Positions 31,653 to 40,397 of a DNA stretch of 62,111 nt are shown here, one piece after another. The first letter of the stretch is position 1, and each line of letters begins with the position of its first letter. The notes under the pieces were generated by a model, which was given only the letters and a program-made list of their open reading frames with translations, had not been told where the DNA came from and did not search any database. The position numbers and the translations under genes were made by a program. The DNA comes from Alphaproteobacteria bacterium (GTDB lineage: Bacteria > Pseudomonadota > Alphaproteobacteria > Micropepsales > Micropepsaceae). Location of the stretch: contig JAGWNK010000020.1 of the NCBI GenBank assembly GCA_028871345.1, positions 1-62,111 of the forward strand, written 5' to 3'.

Positions 31653-33139
31653 TTCGCCGCCACTTCGAGTTTGGCGTCGGGCGGGGTGTGGTGCCACAGC
31701 TCCTGAATGGCCTCGAGCGTGCGACCCTTGGTTTCGGGCACGAAGCGCATGACGAACAAGGCGGCGAGCAGCGCGCTGATGCCGTAGAGCCAGTATGCAA
31801 AGCCGTGATTGAAGAGGCCGTTGAGATAGCTCGAGCCGTCCATCATCGGGAAGGTCTGCGACACGATGAAGTTCATGATCCACTGGGCCGCCACGCCGAT
31901 GGACATCGCCTTTCCCTTGATCGAGTTGGGATAGATCTCGGAGAGCATGACCCACACGATCGGACCCCACGAGAACGAGAAGCCGATGATGTAGACGACG
32001 ACTGCAGAGATGGCGACATAGGATGCCCCCGCCGAGGACCCGCCGCCGCCGGACGTGGCGCTCACCAGATGCCAATTGAAAAGGCAGCCAAGCGTGATCA
32101 TGGCGGCCGACATGATGAAGGCACCCCAGATGAGCAGGGGTTTCCTGCCCAGTTTGTCGACCGTGAAGGTCGCACCCAAGGTGAAGACGGTCATCGTCAC
32201 GCCGACGAACCAGGCCGAGGCGGAAAAGGCCTCCGTGGTCGACATGCCCATGTTCTCGAACATATGCGGCGCAAAGTAGAGCACCGCATTGATGCCGACG
32301 ATCTGCTGGAAGATCGACAGCATGACGCCGACGATCAGCACCAGCCAGCCAAAGCTCAGTAGCGGCCGGGTGTGCTGAACGAGCGTCGTCTCGATCTCCT
32401 TCAGCGTCGATTGCGCGGCATCGGTGCCGACAAGCCTCTTGAGCAGCGCCAAGGCTTCCGCATCGCGATCCTTGAGGACGAGGAAGCGCGGCGTCTCGGG
32501 CACTATCAGCATGAACAGAATCAACAGTGTGGAGGGAATGGCCGCGGAGGCCAGCATGTAGCGCCATCCCAGATTCATCAGGAACTGCTGGTCGCCCATG
32601 CTCTCGATGAAGTAGTTGACGAAAAAAACCAGATTGATGCCGACCACGATCGCGATCTGCTGCAAGGTGACGAGCATGCCGCGCTGCTTCGGCGGTGCCA
32701 CTTCCGCGATGTACATGGGAGCCAGCATCGAGGCCATGCCGATCGCGGTACCCCCCATCAGGCGGTAGAAGATAAAGGCGGGCAGTGCCTTTTCATGTAC
32801 TGCCCCGAACAAACTCCAGAAGAACTCGGGGAAGCCAGCTCCCAAGGACGACATAAAGAACAGGACGCCAGCGATCAGCAGCCCCCCCTTCCGCCCGATG
32901 CTTGTGGAGATCGGACCGGCGATGGCGGCGCCCAAAGCACAGCCAAGCAGCGCGCAGGCGATCGCCAGACCAGACAGGAAATTGGCCCACCCTTCGGTCA
33001 GATGCCACGGCGTGACAAAATTGTAGGTGATCGCCCTGGTCGCCCCGGAGATCACTGCCGTGTCGTAGCCGAACAGCAGTCCGCCCAGGGTCGCCGCCAC
33101 CGTCAAACCGGCCACGAGTCCAAAATTCGCCTTCGCCAT
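31649..33139 (-). CDS. MFS sugar porter (XylE/GalP-like sugar:H+ symporter)
   Basis: A 496-residue, 12-TM transporter. Signatures: GYDTAVISGA in TM1, GRKGGLLIAGV, the PETPRFL motif after TM6, QQIVGINAVLYFAP in TM7, DKLGRKPLLI and VPETKGRTLE at the end. These define the sugar porter family. The neighbourhood (xylonate dehydratase, LacI regulator) makes D-xylose a likely substrate, but glucose or galactose cannot be excluded. AAGGGG precedes ATG 33139. A LacI-type operator lies about 100 bp upstream. Confidence 0.9.
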   Translation of the reverse strand: MAKANFGLVAGLTVAATLGGLLFGYDTAVISGATRAITYNFVTPWHLTEGWANFLSGLAIACALLGCALGAAIAGPISTSIGRKGGLLIAGVLFFMSSLGAGFPEFFWSLFGAVHEKALPAFIFYRLMGGTAIGMASMLAPMYIAEVAPPKQRGMLVTLQQIAIVVGINLVFFVNYFIESMGDQQFLMNLGWRYMLASAAIPSTLLILFMLIVPETPRFLVLKDRDAEALALLKRLVGTDAAQSTLKEIETTLVQHTRPLLSFGWLVLIVGVMLSIFQQIVGINAVLYFAPHMFENMGMSTTEAFSASAWFVGVTMTVFTLGATFTVDKLGRKPLLIWGAFIMSAAMITLGCLFNWHLVSATSGGGGSSAGASYVAISAVVVYIIGFSFSWGPIVWVMLSEIYPNSIKGKAMSIGVAAQWIMNFIVSQTFPMMDGSSYLNGLFNHGFAYWLYGISALLAALFVMRFVPETKGRTLEAIQELWHHTPPDAKLEVAAK

Positions 33140-33240
33140 GGAAAACCCCTTCTCTAACGCGATGCTCGTTTTCTCCCGCCGAACCGGGGCTTAGGCCCTT
33201 TTTGTGCGTCCGTACAACGCGCTCGGCAGCCTGACGGTAA

Positions 33241-33254
33241 TGATAGCGTTACCA
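33241..33254. promoter_or_regulatory. LacI-type operator upstream of the sugar porter
   Basis: TGATAGCGTTACCA is a 14-bp imperfect palindrome with a central CpG, as LacI/GalR regulators prefer. On the minus strand TATCAT inside it resembles a -10 element, so binding would block transcription of porter, epimerase and GH3 genes. The LacI-family gene at 35200 is the likely regulator. Confidence 0.5.
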
Positions 33255-33319
33255 ATGCGCAAGCGCGCAAATTGCACCTTTTCGTGCGCTGGAGAGGCGT
33301 GCGGCGCGCAAATGCTCAT

Positions 33320-35095
33320 TCAGTGGTTGTGCCGGGGGATCTTGGCGGCCAAGGCGCGGTATTTCACGGCCAATTCCATTACCGCGCCGCGGTCGAGCTG
33401 GCCGCTGGTGGCCCGAAACAGCTCCTGCCAGGGCGTCTGGCTCTCGGGGACGGGCGGCGGGTTCTCCTTTTTGCGCCTGGCGATTTCACCTTCGGGCACG
33501 AGGGCGTCGCAACGGCCGCGGTGAACGTCGATGCGGATGAGATCGCCCGTTCGCAGCCAGGCCAGACCACCGCCGACCGCACTCTCGGGAGAGGCGTTGA
33601 GTATGGAGGGGCTGTCCGAAGTGCCCGACTGGCGCCCGTCGCCGATCGTCGGCAGGCTTGAGATGCCCTTCTTCAGCAAGGCATCGGGCGGCTGCATGTT
33701 GACGACCTCGGCGGAACCCGGCCAGCCGATGGGGCCGGCGCCGCGGATCACCAAGATGCTGTGCTCGTTGATGCGGAGCGAAGGATCGTTGATGCGATCG
33801 TGATAATCGGCGGCGCTGTCGAACACCACGGCGCGACCTTCGAAAACCCCTTCCTTGCCGGGCTCGGAAAGATAGCGCCGGCGGAATTCGTCGGAAATGA
33901 CGCTTGTCTTCATGATCGCGAAGTCGAACAGATTGCCGCTCATCACCAGGAAGCCGGCGTCCTTGGAGATGGGAGTCTCGTAAGCCGTGATGACTTCACG
34001 GTCGACGCTCTCGCGGCCTTTGAGATTCTCGGCCATGGTCCTGCCGGTCACGGTGAGCGCCCCGGCGTCGATGCGGCCGGCCCGCAACAGCTCGCACATC
34101 ACGGCCGGAACACCGCCGGCGCGGTGGAACCGTTCGCCCAGGTACTTGCCGGCCGGCTGCATGTTCACGATCAGCGGAATGTCGTGAGCGGCCACCCAGT
34201 CCTCGGCGGTGACGTCGAGCCCCGCATGGCGCGCGATGGCCGTGACATGGGGCTGGGCGTTGGTCGAGCCGCCAACCGCGGCAATCAGGGCGATGGCGTT
34301 GCGAATCGCCTGCCGCGTCAGAATCTTCGATGGTGTGAGGTCCTCATAGGCCATCGCCACGATGCGTTTGCCCGTTTCGTACGCCATCTGACCGCGCTCG
34401 CGGTAGGGCGCCGGAATGGCAGCGCAGCCGGGCAAGGACATGCCCAGAGCCTCGGCCACCGCATTCATCGTCGAGGCCGTCCCCATGGTGTTGCAGTGGC
34501 CGAGCGACGGCGCCGACGAAGCCGCGAAATTGACGAACTCATCCTCGGTGATTTCACCGGCACCGAGCCTCTTGCGGCTCTTCCAGATAGCCATCCCCGA
34601 CCCGACCAGCTCGCCCTCGAACCAGCCATCAAGCATGGGCCCGCCAGACAGGACGATGGCAGGAATGTCGACCGTGGCCGCAGCCATGATCGCTGAAGGC
34701 GTGGTCTTGTCACAACCGGTCGTCAACACCACGGCGTCCAGCGGATAGCCGTGCAGAATCTCGACCAGGCCGAGATAAGCCAGATTGCGGTCGATGGCGG
34801 CCGTGGGCCGCCGGCAGTTCTCGAACAAGGGGTGCGTGGGGAATTCGAGGGCGATGCCCCCCGCCTCTCGGACGCCGTCCTTGACGCGCTGCGCCAAACC
34901 CAGATGGACCGTATTGCAGGGATTGAGGTCGTTGCCGCTCTGCGCAATGCCGACAATCGGACGGCCCGAGCGGAATTCCTCCGGCGTGAAACCGCCATTC
35001 ATCCAGCGCTCAAGGTAGAGCGCCACCATGTCCATGCGGGTGGGATCGTCGAACCAGTTTCGCGAACGGAACCGCTTCTTCGGCCAGTCTGCCAT
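33320..35095 (-). CDS. xylD: D-xylonate dehydratase (IlvD/Edd family)
   Basis: A 591-residue Fe-S dehydratase converting D-xylonate to 2-keto-3-deoxy-xylonate in the Weimberg pathway. Cluster cysteines are C60 (NDLNPCN), C128 (LTTGCDKTTPSA) and C201 (GHCNTMGTASTMN), the same positions as I recall for Caulobacter XylD. Long stretches and the end AAKIPRHNH also match that enzyme from memory. Other sugar-acid dehydratases of the family are an alternative. The remaining Weimberg genes (xylB, xylC, xylX, xylA) are not in the window. Confidence 0.88.
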   Translation of the reverse strand: MADWPKKRFRSRNWFDDPTRMDMVALYLERWMNGGFTPEEFRSGRPIVGIAQSGNDLNPCNTVHLGLAQRVKDGVREAGGIALEFPTHPLFENCRRPTAAIDRNLAYLGLVEILHGYPLDAVVLTTGCDKTTPSAIMAAATVDIPAIVLSGGPMLDGWFEGELVGSGMAIWKSRKRLGAGEITEDEFVNFAASSAPSLGHCNTMGTASTMNAVAEALGMSLPGCAAIPAPYRERGQMAYETGKRIVAMAYEDLTPSKILTRQAIRNAIALIAAVGGSTNAQPHVTAIARHAGLDVTAEDWVAAHDIPLIVNMQPAGKYLGERFHRAGGVPAVMCELLRAGRIDAGALTVTGRTMAENLKGRESVDREVITAYETPISKDAGFLVMSGNLFDFAIMKTSVISDEFRRRYLSEPGKEGVFEGRAVVFDSAADYHDRINDPSLRINEHSILVIRGAGPIGWPGSAEVVNMQPPDALLKKGISSLPTIGDGRQSGTSDSPSILNASPESAVGGGLAWLRTGDLIRIDVHRGRCDALVPEGEIARRKKENPPPVPESQTPWQELFRATSGQLDRGAVMELAVKYRALAAKIPRHNH

Positions 35096-35199
35096 GCTGT
35101 CAGGCTCCGCGATCGGTCAGGGCAACAGGCTGTCCTTCGGGCCGCCCGCCCAGGGTGGAGATAAGAGCCGACCGGGCGGCGCAGGTCAAAGCGCGGGCC

Positions 35200-36276
35200 T
35201 CAGTTCCTGGGCACCGCCACCGACTGGCGCGTGACGAGCGCATGCGCGACGAGATGGTCGGTCGGCTTGGGCAGCGCCCCGTTCTTGCGCAGATGCCGGA
35301 TGGCCCGCACCACCATGTCCAGCGCGATTTCCGCCATGGCGGCGATCGGCTGGCGAATCGTGGTCAGCTCGGGCCACACGGTTGTGGCGATTGCCGTGTC
35401 GTCGAAGCCCACGACCGACAGATCGCGAGGAACGTCCAGGCCCCTGCGATGGGCCACCGATACGACCGCGGCGGCCATGTCGTCATTGCTGGCGAAGATC
35501 GCGGTGGGAGTCACGCCGCGGGACAGCAGGTCTTCGGCCGCATCAAGGCCGGAGCGGTAGCTGAAGTAGCCTTGTTCCAGCAGATCGCTTTCCACGCCCA
35601 GGCCGGCATCCCTGAGGGCGGTGGCGAACCCGCGCTCGCGCTCCGCGCTGGCCGTCTGGTTGGGATGGCCGCGGAGGAAACCGATACGGCGGTGCCCCAT
35701 CCCCAGCAGGTAATTTGTCATCTCGTAGGCAGCCGCAAAGTCGTCGATGCGTACGCAGGAGGTCTTGGAATCGAAGCGGCCGGTCGCTACGGAAACCGCC
35801 GGCGCGCCTGCCTGCCGCAGTTCTTCGAGCACGTCCTCTGCTTCGCAAAGGGGCGGCGGCAGGATCACCCCGGCGGCACCGCTCGCCAACAGCTTTCGGA
35901 CGGCTGCGCTTTCGGCCGCCGGGCTTGTGACTTCGCACTTTTCCAGCATGATCTGCGCGCTCTTGCGGCTGGCCTCGTCCAGCGCGCCGACCAGGAACTC
36001 GGACAGATAGGCGGCGCTGGGGTTGCTGTAGAGCAATCCGATGCGCGCGGTCTCGGCGCCGGCCAGGCTGCGGGCCGCCGGGTTGGGGGCGTAGTTGAGG
36101 GCTTCCACCGCCGACATCACGGCCTCACGCGTCGCCGGGCGCACATTCTTCTCGCCGTTGACCACGCGCGACACCGTCATGGGAGACACGCCGGCCCGGC
36201 GGGCCACGTCGTGGATGGTGGTCGCGGTTCGCCGCTTGCGGCCCGACCTCTTCTTCGTTGGTACTGGCTTGTCCAC
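35200..36276 (-). CDS. LacI-family transcriptional regulator of the sugar block
   Basis: A 358-residue repressor. The HTH is TTIHDVARRAGVSPMTVSRVVNG, with the hinge ALNYAPNPAARSL. The effector domain follows (IFASNDDMAAAVV, VVGFDDTAIA) and folds like a periplasmic sugar-binding protein. The start is GTG 36276 (VDKPVP), where the frame first looks like a regulator N-terminus; TTG 36363 is in frame. It lies upstream of xylD in the same direction, so it should control the xylD and porter genes in response to xylose or a derivative. Confidence 0.88.
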   Translation of the reverse strand: MDKPVPTKKRSGRKRRTATTIHDVARRAGVSPMTVSRVVNGEKNVRPATREAVMSAVEALNYAPNPAARSLAGAETARIGLLYSNPSAAYLSEFLVGALDEASRKSAQIMLEKCEVTSPAAESAAVRKLLASGAAGVILPPPLCEAEDVLEELRQAGAPAVSVATGRFDSKTSCVRIDDFAAAYEMTNYLLGMGHRRIGFLRGHPNQTASAERERGFATALRDAGLGVESDLLEQGYFSYRSGLDAAEDLLSRGVTPTAIFASNDDMAAAVVSVAHRRGLDVPRDLSVVGFDDTAIATTVWPELTTIRQPIAAMAEIALDMVVRAIRHLRKNGALPKPTDHLVAHALVTRQSVAVPRN

Positions 36277-36462
36277 GTTCCGAGTCGTCAAAAGTTGATG
36301 CCGCCCCAATTTTGCATGGCCCACGCCCCCCTCCCGGATCAGTACCGGGAAGCAACGGTGCAAGGTTTATTCTACTGTGGAGGACTTGTCCAAGCGCTAT
36401 GCCACAGGAGCGCGAGATTACGTCCCGCACGACATTTCGTCGTGGCGAATCACCCGAAGGAC

Positions 36463-36921
36463 CTATACGGCCACCGCGTCCGTTTCGGCCAGGAGGCGTC
36501 GCATTCTGGAGGCCCGGCCGGGATTCTGGCAGATATCCGCGAGGCTCACCCCATCGAGCACCGACAGGAAGGCGCCGACGGCCTCGTCGAGCGGCCGGCG
36601 CAGTCCACAAACCTGGAGAACGATGCAGGTGCACTTCCGCTTGTCGAAGCATTCAACAAGCGTGAACCCGTCCTCGGTGGCGCGGATGACGGCGCCGATC
36701 TTGATCTCGACTGGCTGCTTGGCAAGCTTCAGGCCGCCGTGGCGCCCGCGCACGCTCTTGACGAAGCCTCCTTGGATCAGTGTCTGCGCCACCTTCATCA
36801 GATGATTGCGCGAAATGCGATAACGTTCCGCGACATTGGCGATGGTGTGAAGTCCCTCCGGCTCGAGTGCCAAAAGCATCAGCATGCGAAGCGCGTAATC
36901 GGTATGAAGCGTCAACCGCAC
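36463..36921 (-). CDS. nsrR: Rrf2-family nitric oxide-sensing repressor NsrR
   Basis: A 152-residue Fe-S regulator. MRLTLHTDYALRMLMLLAL and RYRISRNHLMKVAQTL followed by VKSVRGRHGGLKLAK is the NsrR-type HTH and wing. Cysteines C91, C97, C99 and C105 lie in ECFDKRKCTCIVLQVC; three of them should hold the cluster that reacts with NO. GTG 36921 follows GGAGGTAGCT, which fixes the start. No obvious NO-detoxification gene is adjacent, so targets lie elsewhere. Confidence 0.85.
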   Translation of the reverse strand: MRLTLHTDYALRMLMLLALEPEGLHTIANVAERYRISRNHLMKVAQTLIQGGFVKSVRGRHGGLKLAKQPVEIKIGAVIRATEDGFTLVECFDKRKCTCIVLQVCGLRRPLDEAVGAFLSVLDGVSLADICQNPGRASRMRRLLAETDAVAV

Positions 36922-37299
36922 AGCTACCTCCAAGGACCGCAACACGCGGCCAGCAGCCGATCATAGCGGAAGGGGGCAAGCGGCACACCTCGCGGCGTCC
37001 GTATTTGCCTCGACATTATTGTCGCTGTGCGCTTCAACCGCGACGAAGTTTCAAGAAGCGATGGTTGCCGCGACGATGAAGCCTGCGGCAAATACGACGT
37101 TTGCGGATGTTCCCTTCGACGATGCCATCGCCGTTGCGGCCATTCGCAATCCGGTCGATGGAGACCGCAGCGGTTAACGACGCCTTGCCCATACACATTT
37201 TCCCTATGACAACCTGACGCGGCTCGGACACGTGACATTGAATGGAGGTCGCAGTCCCGCGGGCGCAGGCTGGTCCCGCCATTCGGCCGGGGGAACACC
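36922..37299. other. Intergenic region between nsrR and the M3 peptidase
   Basis: About 380 bp holding the divergent promoters of nsrR and the peptidase. I see no confident operator, terminator or RNA, and the short open frames here have no support. Confidence 0.35.
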
Positions 37300-39420
37300 A
37301 TGCAAAGACGGACATTTCTGTTAGGTTCGGCCGCTGCAGCCGCCATTCTTGCGATGAGACCATTGCACGCCGCTCGCGACGATTTCGCCCTGCTGGGACC
37401 GTGGGAAGGCCCCTATGGGGGTGTTCCGGACTTCTCCAAAGTTCGCGTCGCCGACTTCAAGCCGGCCCTGATTCGCGGCATCGAGCTGAAACGCACGGAA
37501 ATTGCCAAGATTGCCGGGAACGAGCTGGCACCGTCGTTCGAAAACACGATCGCGGCCCTGGAAGACAGCGGCCGGCCCTTCACCCGCGCCATGACGATTT
37601 TCGACATCTACACCTCGACGATGGACGACAAGGAAATGAAGGCCGTCGAGGCGGAGATGTCGCCTATCCTTGCCGCTTTCAACGACGAGGTGATCCAGAA
37701 TCCGGCGTTGTTCGCCCGCGTCAAGGCGGTCTACGACGCGCGCATGGTGTCGGGGCTCACGGCCGAGCAGCAACGATTGGTGTGGGTCGTCTATCGCAGT
37801 TTCGCACGTCAGGGCGCGGCATTGGCGGCCGCCGACAAGCAGCGGCTCGCCGCGATCAACAAGGACCTGGCCACCCTCAGCACCTCGTTCAGCCAGAACG
37901 AACTGGCGGACGAGGAAGAACGCTGGCTCACGCTGGAGGCCGCCGATCTTGGCGGCTTGCCCGAATGGCTGCGCGACGCCGCTTCGACCGCTGCAAAGGA
38001 GAAGAAATTCGACGGCAAATACGTCTTCGCCAACACGCGGTCGGCCATCGAGCCGTTCCTCACCTATTCGACACGCCGCGACCTGCGCGAGAAGGCCTTC
38101 CGCATGTGGACCTCGCGGGGCGACAACGGCGACAAGAACGACAACAACGCAATCATCACCAAGATCCTGGCCCTAAGAGCCGAAAAGGCGAAATTGCTCG
38201 GCTATCCGACCTTCGCGCACTGGATCACCGACTATCAGATGGCCAAGACGCCGGGAACCGTCATGGATCTGCTGATGAAGGTCTGGGCGCCGGCGGTGGC
38301 GCGCGTTCACGAGGAAGTCGCCGACATGCAGCAGATCGCGGATGCGGACAAGATCACGATCGCGCCCTGGGACTACCGCTTCTATGCGGAGAAGGTCCGC
38401 AAGGCCAAGTACGACCTCGACGAAAGCGAGATCAAGCCGTACCTGCAGCTCGAGAAGATCCGCGAGGGCATGTTCTGGGCGGCGGGGCAGCTTTACGGAC
38501 TCGAATTCGCACAAATCGAAGGAGTTTCCGTCTGCCACAAGGATGTGCGCGTCTTCGAGGTTCGCCGTGGCGGGAAGCATGTCGGGTTGTGGTATTTCGA
38601 TCCCTACGCCCGCGCCGGCAAAAGCTCGGGCGCCTGGATGAGCGAGTATCGCACACAGGAGAGGTTTCGCACCGAGATCCCGCCCATCGTCTCGAACAAC
38701 ACCAATTTCGTGCCGTCGGCGCCGGGCAAGCCGATTCTCATCTCGTGGGACGACGCCGTGACAATGTTCCACGAATTCGGCCATGCACTGCATGGACTCA
38801 ATTCGAACGTCACCTATCCGAGCCTGGCCGGGCCATCCGTCGTGGCGGATTTCGTCGAGTTTCCCAGCCAACTCAACGAGCACTGGCTGCCGACGCACGA
38901 AGTGCTGTCGCGGTTCGCGCTGCACGTGGAAACGGGAAAGCCCATGCCGGCGGAGCTCGTGGCGAAAATCAAGAAAGCGCACACCTTCAACAAGGGGTTC
39001 GATACGGTTGAGTACCTGGCTTCGGCCATCGTGGACATGAAGGCGCATCTTGAAGGCGCGACACCGGTCGAAGCACGCGCCTTCGAAAAGCAGACCCTCG
39101 AGGAGATCGGCATGCCAAAGGAGATCGTCATGCGTCACCGCATGCCGCATTTCGGGCATATCTTTTCCGGCGAAGGCTATGCGGCGGGCTACTACGACTA
39201 CATCTGGGCCGACACGCTGGTGGCCGATGCCGCCGAAGCGTTCGAAGAGGCGCCCGGCGGGTATTACGACAAGCCGCTGGCGAAGAAGCTGTATGACTGC
39301 ATCATCAGCCGCGGCAACACGGTCGATGCGGCGGAGGCCTACCGTGCCTTCCGCGGCCGCGATGCGACCGTCGACGCCCTGATGCGCGACCGAGGCTTCC
39401 CGGCGCCGGCCAAGACCTGA
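37300..39420 (+). CDS. dcp: M3-family metallopeptidase, peptidyl-dipeptidase Dcp-like, Tat-exported
   Basis: A 706-residue zinc peptidase that removes C-terminal dipeptides. The zinc motif is H491-E-F-G-H495 (FHEFGHALHGL), with the third ligand downstream in the EFPSQLNEHW region. The N-terminus QRRTFLLGSAAAAAILAM is a twin-arginine signal, so it acts in the periplasm. Length is normal for Dcp. GGGGGAACACC precedes ATG 37300. It appears monocistronic; no terminator is obvious in 39421-39614. Confidence 0.9.
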   Translation: MQRRTFLLGSAAAAAILAMRPLHAARDDFALLGPWEGPYGGVPDFSKVRVADFKPALIRGIELKRTEIAKIAGNELAPSFENTIAALEDSGRPFTRAMTIFDIYTSTMDDKEMKAVEAEMSPILAAFNDEVIQNPALFARVKAVYDARMVSGLTAEQQRLVWVVYRSFARQGAALAAADKQRLAAINKDLATLSTSFSQNELADEEERWLTLEAADLGGLPEWLRDAASTAAKEKKFDGKYVFANTRSAIEPFLTYSTRRDLREKAFRMWTSRGDNGDKNDNNAIITKILALRAEKAKLLGYPTFAHWITDYQMAKTPGTVMDLLMKVWAPAVARVHEEVADMQQIADADKITIAPWDYRFYAEKVRKAKYDLDESEIKPYLQLEKIREGMFWAAGQLYGLEFAQIEGVSVCHKDVRVFEVRRGGKHVGLWYFDPYARAGKSSGAWMSEYRTQERFRTEIPPIVSNNTNFVPSAPGKPILISWDDAVTMFHEFGHALHGLNSNVTYPSLAGPSVVADFVEFPSQLNEHWLPTHEVLSRFALHVETGKPMPAELVAKIKKAHTFNKGFDTVEYLASAIVDMKAHLEGATPVEARAFEKQTLEEIGMPKEIVMRHRMPHFGHIFSGEGYAAGYYDYIWADTLVADAAEAFEEAPGGYYDKPLAKKLYDCIISRGNTVDAAEAYRAFRGRDATVDALMRDRGFPAPAKT

Positions 39421-39614
39421 AACAACGATCGGAAGCCCTTAGATTTGAGTGCTACTAACTTGCGATGCGCAGTTGCCGGACTTAAGCAAGGATTAGCTCC
39501 GCTCGCTTAGCGTGTGCGTTCTCGTTCGGCGGGTGGAACGCATTGGGGATTCACAGGAACGCCACGCCTCGCACGCGACTGCTGTCCCGGTATTCGGCGG
39601 ATCTGGGGCATTTC

Positions 39615-40397
39615 ATGTCGCGCGTCCGCGCCGAAAAGGCCTTGCGGGCCGCCGCGACGGAGCAGGCCCTGGCGAACCGGGCCAAGTCCGAATTCCTCGC
39701 CAACATGAGTCACGAGCTGCGCACGCCGCTCAACGCGGTCATCGGGTTTTCCGATCTTCTCTGCGATCAACGCATGAGGGCCTCAAGTCAAGCCAAGACG
39801 CTGGAATATGCCGGCCTGATCAACAGCGCCGGCAAGCACTTGCTCGGCATCATCTCGGACATCCTCGATGTCTCGAAGATCGAGAGCGGAACCTTCGAGC
39901 TCGATCATGACCGCTGCTCCCTGCGGGAAGTGATCGTGTCGGCAGCCGCCTTCGTCGAAACGCGTATTGCCGAGAAAATGCAGGTGCTGGACCTCAACTT
40001 GCCGCCGCTGCTGCCGATGATCACGGCCGATGCAAGGCGACTGAAGCAGGTCGTGATCAACCTTCTGAGCAACGCCCACAAATTCACGCCTAATGGCGGC
40101 CACATCATCGTCACGGCAACGGCCTGCACGCCCGGCTGGGTCTCGGTAGCGGTATGCGACAGCGGCATTGGCATGACGCCGGAACAAATCGTCGTGGCCT
40201 TGAAGCCCTTCGGGCAGGTGCGCTCGGGGCGTACGCGGTCTCACGAGGGAACCGGCCTGGGCCTGCCGATCGCCAAGGCCCTCATCGAACATCATGGCGG
40301 GATGTTCTCGATCACGAGCACGGAAAACGTCGGCACGACGGTTACCTTCACGATTCCCGAGAATGGCGCCAAGCCCGCCAAGGAGAGACACCCATGA
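39615..40397 (+). CDS. Sensor-less histidine kinase (HisKA-HATPase)
   Basis: A 260-residue kinase. A short helical N-terminus leads into the H-box SEFLANMSHELRTPLNAVIG. Then come the N-box VVINLLSNAHKFTPNGG, G1 VCDSGIGM and G2 GTGLGLPIAKALIEHHGG. No PAS or TM domain and no receiver domain is present, so the signal must come from a partner. ATG 39615 has a GGGGC site; TTG 39543 is in frame. The stop overlaps the ATPase start by 4 nt (ATGA). Confidence 0.85.
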   Translation: MSRVRAEKALRAAATEQALANRAKSEFLANMSHELRTPLNAVIGFSDLLCDQRMRASSQAKTLEYAGLINSAGKHLLGIISDILDVSKIESGTFELDHDRCSLREVIVSAAAFVETRIAEKMQVLDLNLPPLLPMITADARRLKQVVINLLSNAHKFTPNGGHIIVTATACTPGWVSVAVCDSGIGMTPEQIVVALKPFGQVRSGRTRSHEGTGLGLPIAKALIEHHGGMFSITSTENVGTTVTFTIPENGAKPAKERHP

